From: Thermoprotei archaeon
GTDB lineage: Archaea; Thermoproteota; Thermoprotei_A; Sulfolobales; NBVN01
Reading direction: 5' to 3'
NCBI GenBank assembly: GCA_003661745.1
Contig: QMWS01000019.1
Coordinates: 1 to 9,169, forward strand
DNA: 9,169 bases
Shown here: in pieces, positions 4,176 to 9,169 of the stretch
Position numbering within the stretch: the first letter of the stretch is position 1
Layout of the letters: each line of letters begins with the position of its first letter
Notes under the pieces: model-generated
Seen by the model: the letters and a program-made list of their open reading frames with translations, nothing else
Told to the model about the DNA's origin: nothing
The model's database searches: none
Position numbers and translations under genes: made by a program

Positions 4176-5009
4176 CTACTTCTTGATGATTCCTCTCATC
4201 TTAAATAGTGTATGAGCAGTAACAGCGATTAGCACGACCGTAACTCCTACTAAGGCGTATATCAGGGTGCTTAGGTGCTCTAAGATAGGTGCTGATGCTG
4301 TGCCCTCAGTACACGGCTCACCTATCTTGCTGAGTATGTTAGTAGCTAGTAGCTCGACTGTTAGCTCACGTTTAATCAGCACCGTGTCCTTACCTATTGT
4401 TGAGTGCGTAAGCGCTTCCTCAGTATAATGGAGGAGTATTCCTGACTTACAATCGTATACTGCTTCGCCTTGAGGCTCCACGAAGTACCTTACCGCCATG
4501 AACCTATACGACTCAAGCTTGTATTCGCTACACCCGCCACCCGTCTTTCTAATTATTGGAATTCTGAGCACGCTACTAAGCAGCGGGAACTCATCCTTTC
4601 TAATAATTACGTCCACGCTCTTAGTCGCAAAGAGATTGAATGTATTAGTAACGTTGCTTCCAAACCACAAATGTATTAAACAGAGCACATTCCAGTCGTC
4701 TGAAGAAATTGATGTCTCTACTTCACCTACCCTCCCGCCTACGACACGTACGTGAGTCGCATTCAGTTTCACTACCCTAATATAGTAGGGGTACGTAACA
4801 GTTAGTGTAACGTTAGTTCCACTTAGATTCATTACAGTTAACTTTATCTCATACCTGTACTTACCCTCCCAAACACCATTACCTAGCGCAAGACATTCAT
4901 CAACATAGGCCCTAGCTGAAGGAGCGCAACATATTGATACGAGCGCGATTACCGCTAATATTGACCCTAAGTACTTAAGTGTACTACTACCCAAGCTGAT
5001 GCACCGCAA
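4176..5009 (-). CDS. Secreted, C-terminally membrane-anchored protein of unknown function
   Basis: A 277-residue protein that I do not recognise. Residues 12-34 are a signal peptide: a lysine, then LGSILAVIALVSICC, then a PSARA cleavage site before YVDE. The body (35-245) is rich in beta-type sequence. It carries four N-glycosylation sequons (N61-L-S, N66-V-T, N83-A-T, N119-V-T) and several cysteines (39, 110, 160, 187, 233) suited to disulfides. Residues 246-268 form a membrane helix, followed by the basic tail KMRGIIKK, the usual stop-transfer arrangement. It is thus a type I envelope protein facing outside. The frame opens with TTG at 5009. A second TTG at 4994 starts closer to the signal peptide and fits the TATA tract GGTATTATAT (5018-5009) better. 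No adhesion, protease or transporter domain could be named. Confidence 0.75.
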   Translation of the reverse strand: MRCISLGSSTLKYLGSILAVIALVSICCAPSARAYVDECLALGNGVWEGKYRYEIKLTVMNLSGTNVTLTVTYPYYIRVVKLNATHVRVVGGRVGEVETSISSDDWNVLCLIHLWFGSNVTNTFNLFATKSVDVIIRKDEFPLLSSVLRIPIIRKTGGGCSEYKLESYRFMAVRYFVEPQGEAVYDCKSGILLHYTEEALTHSTIGKDTVLIKRELTVELLATNILSKIGEPCTEGTASAPILEHLSTLIYALVGVTVVLIAVTAHTLFKMRGIIKK

Positions 5010-5074
5010 TATAATACCCTACATCAAGTAAAATTAATCTTCGGTGGTTATTATGCGACTGAGCGTTTCCCGCC

Positions 5075-5123
5075 TGCTGTTGTTTTTTGTTGCTTTTGGG
5101 TGTTTTTGGTTAGGTGGGTGGGT
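5075..5123 (+). other. Strand-asymmetric T/G-rich tract
   Basis: The plus strand is nearly free of A and C over about 45 bases, made of T-runs and G-runs: GGG at 5098, GG at 5108, GG at 5113, GGG at 5116 and GGG at 5120. Four or more G-runs would allow a two-layer G-quadruplex on the plus strand. T-richness also fits an archaeal plus-strand terminator, but no plus-strand gene ends just upstream. If transcribed from the minus strand it is an A/C-rich unstructured tail of the adjacent structured region. Confidence 0.4.
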
Positions 5124-5139
5124 TATTACGCCCTCGCCC

Positions 5140-5218
5140 GGGTCCTTTACTAGGGTAGCTCGCCCCTAGCTACCTAGGGGGGCCACCGCCCTACGCTAGC
5201 TAAGCCCGTAAAGCACCC
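5140..5218. ncRNA. GC-rich region with long imperfect stem: candidate structured RNA
   Basis: GGGT (5140-5143), one mismatch and CTTTAC (5145-5150) pair with GTAAAG (5208-5213), the opposing mismatch and ACCC (5215-5218), closing a domain of 79 bases. Inside, GGTAGCT (5154-5160) pairs with AGCTACC (5168-5174), and TAGGG (5175-5179) with CCCTA (5189-5193). An alternative hairpin is CCCCTA (5163-5168) with TAGGGG (5175-5180). High GC in an AT-rich hyperthermophile intergenic region is a recognised sign of stable RNA. It is not a tRNA (no T-loop), and I see no SRP RNA, RNase P or 5S landmarks. The strand is unresolved. A weak TATA-like ATTTTACG on the minus strand near 5242 would start an RNA at about 5219. 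It lies downstream of arfC and upstream of the secreted-protein gene, so a leader or trailer role is also possible. Confidence 0.45.
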
Positions 5219-5255
5219 AGAAATACTTAAATCTAACGTAAAATCAGTAAAAGCC

Positions 5256-5954
5256 TCACTTTATTGGCACGTATATTGCATGTATTTCATTGCCGCACTC
5301 ACAGATCATGTAGTTAACTAGCTTGAGCCTTAGCCAGGTTTCCTTGCTTGTGAATCCATTACCTTCGACAGGTGTTACAGCTCTGGCACCACCGACTATG
5401 TACGGTGATAGCGTTATGCGGAACTCATCTATTAGCCCCTCACTCACGAGGCTCCAGATGAGGTTACCGCCACCCTCGACTAACAGCCTTTTAACGCCTT
5501 TCTTCCATAGAATTCTTAGGGCCTCGGTCAGCTTTACCTTGCTACCTTCCTCTGCAGGCAGGCAAATCACCTCAACACCCAGTCTAATTAATTCAGTTAC
5601 TTTACTAGCTGGGGCGCTAGTCGACGTTACTATCAGTGTCTTTGCCGACTTATCAGTAATTATCCGAGATGTGGTGGGTATCCTCAAGGAGCCGTCGATA
5701 ATGACCCTTAGGGGGTTGCGTCCTTCTACGTACCTTACAGTGAGTAGTGGGTCATCCCTAATGACAGTATTCGCTCCCACCATGACGGCGTCGCATGAAG
5801 CCCTGAGTGAGTGCAGCCTCCTCAGGTCATACATACAGCTTAATCTAGAGTCTCCACTAACAGAAGCTATCTTACCGTCTACTGAGGATGTCACGTATAC
5901 TACTACATAAGGTCTCTCCCCTACTGCTACAGTACCTAGGCTCTCCACCAACAA
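5256..5954 (-). CDS. arfC: 2,5-diamino-6-ribosylamino-4(3H)-pyrimidinone 5'-phosphate reductase (ArfC)
   Basis: A 232-residue RibD C-terminal/DHFR-like reductase. It reduces the ribosyl group of the diaminopyrimidine made from GTP to ribityl, using NAD(P)H, in archaeal riboflavin and F420/FO synthesis. Family marks are SVDGKIA (24-30), AVMVGANTVIRDDPLLTVR (56-74), NPLRVIIDGSLRIP (80-93) and LLVEGGGNLIWSLVSEGLID (157-176), with GGG for cofactor binding. The bacterial RibD deaminase domain is absent, as expected in archaea. Possible starts are TTG 5954, TTG 5951 and GTG 5948. No later standard start precedes the SVDGK motif, so the gene must overlap the upstream deaminase-like gene (stop 5874-5872) by 75-83 bases. 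Last gene of the three-gene operon; translational coupling is likely. Confidence 0.88.
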   Translation of the reverse strand: MLVESLGTVAVGERPYVVVYVTSSVDGKIASVSGDSRLSCMYDLRRLHSLRASCDAVMVGANTVIRDDPLLTVRYVEGRNPLRVIIDGSLRIPTTSRIITDKSAKTLIVTSTSAPASKVTELIRLGVEVICLPAEEGSKVKLTEALRILWKKGVKRLLVEGGGNLIWSLVSEGLIDEFRITLSPYIVGGARAVTPVEGNGFTSKETWLRLKLVNYMICECGNEIHAIYVPIK

Positions 5955-7071
5955 CTAGAGCACCTACTGCTTCAGCTCCTCCTCTCTTAACTACTGCTAA
6001 CCACTTATTTCTTACTGCCTCAATACCCAAGTGCTCAGTACTGAGGAGTAATAAGTTTGCTGGAGCACCCTCACCTATGTAATTCTCGATGCCAAATACT
6101 TCAGCGCTTACCGTACCTGCCTTAAGGACCCACCTAGGATCTGAGATGCCACAGCTACGTAGTTGAGTAAGCACCAGCTCCATATCTCTCCATAAGTCAG
6201 GTTTAATCCACCCTGCATTATCTGTGCCCAAGCCAACTACTACGCCAGATTCATAGATGTCGTTTAGTGGGGGAAGCCTACCCGAGAACCACATGTTAGA
6301 GCGCGGACATAGAATCAGCGCTATACCTAAGTCACTTAGAAGATCTAGATCCTCCCTCTTAAGGAACGTGCCATGAACAACGGCATCCGCCGCACCAGCA
6401 CCTACTAGGTGCTGCAGGTCCCCCTCACTATACGTCTCCTGCGTTTCTGCTATATGAGCTACAACGAACTTTCCTGCCCCCTTGAACGCCCTTATCAGCA
6501 GCTTAAGGTCGCCTTCACTGAAGTATAGTGGGGATGAGATGCCAACACCATCACTTAATTTAATTAACTCCCTAACTTCATCTGCTAGCTCAGCACCACC
6601 GTGACCTGAGGGCATAGCCAGAACTAAGTGCCCGTACACTCTAAATTCCGCATCCACCACTAGACCCTTCAGTCCTAGCTCGCGGAACTCAACAATAATT
6701 CCGACTCCGTGAGCCCAATTAAGCTTTCGCGCACTTACAACAGCATTTCTTAGCACTCTCCTGCTTAACTTTCGCAGCAACACGTACTTTAGCCCGTACG
6801 GCTCACCAACTAAGCTGTCAATGTCTAAATCCCACCCACTCTCAAGTAGCGCGTAATCAAGCATGTGAGTGTGGAGATTAGCTAAAGGAGGTAAGGCTAC
6901 ATAGCCCCTTAGGTCGAGTACCCTATTCGAGCTTAAGGTACCTGGAGAGGACCTGCTTATATTCCCGAATAAGCCTTCATCAGTAACTTCTATTGTTAGT
7001 GGACCCTCGACGTAGTGTAAGTCTTTACCTAAAAAAGCACCTGAGGTTTGAATCAGTACTGAGTTGTTCAA
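5872..7071 (-). CDS. Amidohydrolase-superfamily aminohydrolase (deaminase type), candidate riboflavin-pathway deaminase
   Basis: A 399-residue metal-dependent hydrolase of the cytosine/guanine deaminase-ATZ/TRZ clade. Metal and catalytic residues are in order: HTH (H67, H69) in LANLHTHMLDY, H206 and acid E209 in VVAHIAET, H233 in VVHGTFL, and D284 in LGTDNAGW. CPRSNMWF (255-262) matches the CPxSN signature of purine and pyrimidine deaminases. This marks it as a deaminase rather than an amidase. The TTG at 7071 overlaps the upstream stop as TTGA. The C-terminus runs about 25 codons into arfC. ArfC product needs hydrolysis of the 2-amino group of a 2-amino-4-oxopyrimidine, the chemistry guanine deaminase performs, so this is a plausible candidate for the archaeal riboflavin/F420 deaminase. 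The family is certain; the substrate is inference. Alternatives are a salvage or nucleoside-analogue deaminase. Confidence 0.85.
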   Translation of the reverse strand: MNNSVLIQTSGAFLGKDLHYVEGPLTIEVTDEGLFGNISRSSPGTLSSNRVLDLRGYVALPPLANLHTHMLDYALLESGWDLDIDSLVGEPYGLKYVLLRKLSRRVLRNAVVSARKLNWAHGVGIIVEFRELGLKGLVVDAEFRVYGHLVLAMPSGHGGAELADEVRELIKLSDGVGISSPLYFSEGDLKLLIRAFKGAGKFVVAHIAETQETYSEGDLQHLVGAGAADAVVHGTFLKREDLDLLSDLGIALILCPRSNMWFSGRLPPLNDIYESGVVVGLGTDNAGWIKPDLWRDMELVLTQLRSCGISDPRWVLKAGTVSAEVFGIENYIGEGAPANLLLLSTEHLGIEAVRNKWLAVVKRGGAEAVGALVVGGEPRYCSSRGETLCSSIRDILSRR

Positions 7072-8060
7072 GTAAGTAGCCTCGGCCTAAATGGTACTAT
7101 GTCAGCCATAGTTATTAGGCCGGGCCTATAGGCGGCCACTGCCTCAGCTAGGTTGACTATAACTGATGCTGTACCTAAGTCTCCGGGAGTGCCCGTACTT
7201 CTCCATGTCACATTATAGTCCTTACCGATAATGCTTATCTCTTCAAACTCTCGAGCACCTACGTAAGCGTGGAACTCTATGGAGATTACCTCCTTATCGT
7301 TGACGTAGCCCTTACCATAGCCCTTAATGCCTATTACCTTACCCGCTGGTACTGTCTGACCAGCTACTGTAACATTCGACTTAGCTACAACAGGCTCCTG
7401 CGCTTCCTCAACTTTACTCAGTTTAACGCCCATGGATTGGGCAACTAAATATACCGACTCAGCGTAGCCTACGTGGCCTGTTAGCTCACCCTTCTTCAGC
7501 TTATCCACATATACTTCAGGGTCAAGACCAATGCCGACCTTAATCCTAAATGGCAGCCTCCTCTTGCCCGCATCGAGCGACCTAACAGCCCTTACACCCT
7601 TAATAATGTTGAACGGTGCTGAAAGGACTATTACCAACGCATCCAGAAGGAACCCTGGGTTTATGCCTGCGCCAAGTACTGTCACGCCTCTTGAGGCAGC
7701 TAGCTCATCCAGCTTCCTAGCTAGCTCGGGGTACCTGTAGTAGGGGTATGCAAGTGTCTCACAAGTAGATAGTACGTCCTTACCCATCTTAATCAGGGTC
7801 TCCAGCTGGTCAAACACCTTATCGAGGTACGAACCAGTAGCATGAAGAACTACCTCGGCATTCTTTAGTACCTCAGGCTTATTACTTACCTTAATACCTA
7901 AGGGCTCTAACCCAGCAAGCTTACCTGCGTCCTCACCGAGAATTCTAGGATCCTTATCAACAACACCAACGATTTCCCAGCCCCTCTCTAAAACCACCCT
8001 AGCGACCAGCCTGTTAATAGCGCCATAACCGAAGAGGCCTACCCGCACTTTCTTCACCAT
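7068..8060 (-). CDS. DapB-like NAD(P)-dependent oxidoreductase (2,4-diaminopentanoate dehydrogenase family)
   Basis: A 330-residue protein with an N-terminal Rossmann fold: VRVGLFGYGAINRLVARVVL (5-24) carries the GxGxxN nucleotide-binding loop and ends strand 2 in VVDKD. The following segments HATGSYLDKV, STCETLAYPYY and GAGINPGFLLDAL are typical of the group around 2,4-diaminopentanoate dehydrogenase (Ord) and dihydrodipicolinate reductase-like enzymes. The true substrate in archaea is unknown; an amino or imino compound is likely. The ATG at 8060 lies about 22 bases after AATAAACC, so the operon is probably leaderless. Its stop overlaps the next start by 4 bases. As first gene of an operon ending in arfC it might work in the same pathway, but riboflavin synthesis has no obvious need for a second reductase. 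Confidence 0.75.
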   Translation of the reverse strand: MVKKVRVGLFGYGAINRLVARVVLERGWEIVGVVDKDPRILGEDAGKLAGLEPLGIKVSNKPEVLKNAEVVLHATGSYLDKVFDQLETLIKMGKDVLSTCETLAYPYYRYPELARKLDELAASRGVTVLGAGINPGFLLDALVIVLSAPFNIIKGVRAVRSLDAGKRRLPFRIKVGIGLDPEVYVDKLKKGELTGHVGYAESVYLVAQSMGVKLSKVEEAQEPVVAKSNVTVAGQTVPAGKVIGIKGYGKGYVNDKEVISIEFHAYVGAREFEEISIIGKDYNVTWRSTGTPGDLGTASVIVNLAEAVAAYRPGLITMADIVPFRPRLLT

Positions 8061-8077
8061 AGATTCTGTCGATAGGG

Positions 8078-8085
8078 GTTTATTA
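8078..8085 (-). promoter_or_regulatory. Operon promoter (TATA box)
   Basis: The minus strand reads AATAAACC with its centre about 22 bases before the ATG at 8060, and no Shine-Dalgarno lies between, so the three-gene operon probably begins with a leaderless transcript. The 74-base divergent space also has to serve the plus-strand gene at 8135; AATTAAAA near 8096-8103 is a TATA candidate for that direction. Confidence 0.4.
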
Positions 8086-8115
8086 CTGTTAACATAATTA
8101 AAATGATTAGAAAAG

Positions 8116-8166
8116 ATGATGAAGCACGAGCGGAATGAACATGATGATTAGTAGCAAACCAGCTGA
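8116..8166 (+). ncRNA. Weak candidate C/D box sRNA overlapping a gene start
   Basis: ATGATGA occurs perfectly at 8116-8122 and again at 8141-8147, with CTGA at 8163-8166, a C-to-D length of 51 bases. The first guide would be 12 bases (8123-8134) before a D' of ATGA (8135-8138). However, the second guide is 15 bases, the D'-C' spacer only 2, and the second ATGATGA also consists of the clustered start codons of the nucleotidyltransferase gene. TTTATTA near 8083 would suit as promoter. Chance similarity is quite possible. Confidence 0.2.
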
Positions 8167-9169
8167 GAGACCCTTCCTAGACCACGATCAAATAGAGGAC
8201 CTGTGGGGAAACATATACGTGGTTGTAGGTAATCTCCACCCGCCAAATGCTGTAGTAGCTTACCTAAAGTACGTGCCCACTACTACGCCAACGTATTGGC
8301 GTAGGGGTCGCACGTTCTATAAGAGAGTAATCCGTAATTATGGTGTCAGGAATGTAAAGGATAGCATCAGAAATGCTCAGTGCACAATTAGGGACCCTGT
8401 ACTGGGGAGTGACGTACCTGTAGTTAGGTTTAACCATATTTATCGGGTGTACCTTCCTGAAGTAAGGTTGAATGAAATAATCCGTAGAGCTAACGATAAG
8501 CTCGAGGTTAAGGTAGTTGAGTTTGTTGAGTTTCTGAGGGAACGCGCAAACGTATGTACGTATAACTTAGGTATAGATGGCTCTATACTACCTGGGATCC
8601 ATAATCCCGATGTCTCTGATATAGATATGCTAGTGTACGGCTGCAAGGAGTCTATTGAAGTTGTTGAATGCTTGGCGTCGACTGTGGAGAGGCGCGCCGA
8701 TGCCGCCCTTTTGAGAAGGCTCGAGAGGCAGTCAAGAATTTACGGGATACCTAAGGAGGTTCTCTACGAGATGCAGCCCCCGCACAGATACATACGCATT
8801 AGTGGGACTGAAGTAAATATCTCGTTTATTAGTGGTGTGAGCGAAAGGTACGGATCGCGAATTTATAGACCTGTTGCTTTAGTAGAGGCGAGACTTATCT
8901 TAAGGGGTGGTGAGTGTACTGCTCTCTTCTATCCGTCTAAAGCGTCAGTAGATAGGGTGGTGGATCTGAGGATTGCAGGGAGCAACAAGACAATTAAGCG
9001 GGATTTAGTAAAGTACGTCGTGAGTTACGAGGGCATATTCTCCTACCTACTCTACCTAGGTGGTGAGGTATTAGTTAAGGGTGTATTGGAGGAGGTTATA
9101 CCTGGTGGCTACTACATAGTACTTGTTGGTGCCTACGAAAACCCAGGGTACGTTATTCCTTCTTTAAGG
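8135..9169 (+). CDS. COG2413-type archaeal nucleotidyltransferase, cut by the right edge
   Basis: The frame is open from ATG 8135 to the last base (345 codons), so the C-terminus is missing. The N-terminal part NLHPPNAVVAYLKYVP (33-48) and the stretch VRFNHIYRVYLPE resemble the conserved leader domain of archaeal predicted nucleotidyltransferases of COG2413 as I recall them. Residues 149-168 (DGS to SDIDMLVYG) carry the polymerase-beta-like signature: G149-S150, then D162-I-D164 for metal binding. Adenylyl or similar nucleotidyl transfer is the expected chemistry; the substrate is unknown for the group. In-frame ATGs at 8135, 8141 and 8144 follow a TGA at 8120; no Shine-Dalgarno is clear. Divergent from the arfC operon. 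Confidence 0.78.
   Translation, partial: MNMMISSKPAERPFLDHDQIEDLWGNIYVVVGNLHPPNAVVAYLKYVPTTTPTYWRRGRTFYKRVIRNYGVRNVKDSIRNAQCTIRDPVLGSDVPVVRFNHIYRVYLPEVRLNEIIRRANDKLEVKVVEFVEFLRERANVCTYNLGIDGSILPGIHNPDVSDIDMLVYGCKESIEVVECLASTVERRADAALLRRLERQSRIYGIPKEVLYEMQPPHRYIRISGTEVNISFISGVSERYGSRIYRPVALVEARLILRGGECTALFYPSKASVDRVVDLRIAGSNKTIKRDLVKYVVSYEGIFSYLLYLGGEVLVKGVLEEVIPGGYYIVLVGAYENPGYVIPSLR

Noticed and set aside
4470..4755. Two plus-strand ORFs (4470-4679, 4498-4755)
   Set aside because: Both lie opposite the secreted-protein gene, which has a clear signal peptide and anchor; the ORFs have no domain, promoter or ribosome site.
5140..5220. tRNA, possibly with an intron, suggested by GGTAGCTCG and a long closing stem
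   Set aside because: No T-arm with a GTTCRA-type loop, no D-arm closure by GAGC, and the closing stem has the wrong length and mismatch pattern for an acceptor stem.
5010..5255. FMN riboswitch near arfC
   Set aside because: The conserved RFN core elements are not visible and this class is not expected in crenarchaea; the region is also downstream of arfC.
5323..5910. Plus-strand 195-codon ORF
   Set aside because: Antisense shadow of arfC, which carries all family motifs on the minus strand.

Overview
The window looks like a chromosomal segment of a hyperthermophilic crenarchaeote (Thermoproteota), probably of a Desulfurococcales-like lineage. This rests on a crenarchaeal aKMT-type protein lysine methyltransferase, an archaeal COG2413-type nucleotidyltransferase, an archaeal riboflavin/F420 reductase (ArfC), small ribbon-helix-helix (RHH) and winged-helix regulators, C/D box sRNAs, leaderless promoters, GTG/TTG starts, AGG/AGA arginine codons and a moderately AT-rich background broken by two GC-rich islands. 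The exact genus cannot be read from the sequence.

Layout. Positions 1-1634 are a region of small regulators: the start of an unrecognised minus-strand gene, a winged-helix protein (262-582, +), then 376 bases without a protein gene that hold a C/D box sRNA (about 736-795, +) and a GC-rich nested hairpin (883-941), then two divergent RHH proteins (959-1294, -; 1452-1634, +). Positions 1680-4156 hold housekeeping genes: a metallo-beta-lactamase-fold hydrolase (-), the aKMT-like methyltransferase (+), an endonuclease III-type glycosylase (-) and a two-helix membrane protein (+). The 51 bases between the methyltransferase and nth are almost exactly filled by a minus-strand C/D box sRNA. Its box C supplies the nth stop codon, and both of its guides match neighbouring pieces of one conserved 23S rRNA segment as I recall it.

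Positions 4176-5009 (-) encode a secreted, membrane-anchored, probably glycosylated protein. It is followed by a gene-free, GC-rich stretch (5040-5220) with a long imperfect stem that suggests a second structured RNA. Positions 5256-8060 (-) form a tight operon of three genes: a DapB-like NAD(P) oxidoreductase, an amidohydrolase with deaminase-type motifs, and ArfC. The first two overlap by 4 bases (TTGA), the last two by about 75-83. ArfC makes the 2-amino-4-oxo-pyrimidine that must next lose its 2-amino group on the way to riboflavin and F420. To my knowledge the archaeal enzyme for that step has not been assigned, so the coupled deaminase-like gene is a concrete candidate. A divergent nucleotidyltransferase gene (8135 to the right edge, +) completes the window.

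No tRNA, rRNA, CRISPR array, insertion sequence or integrase was seen.
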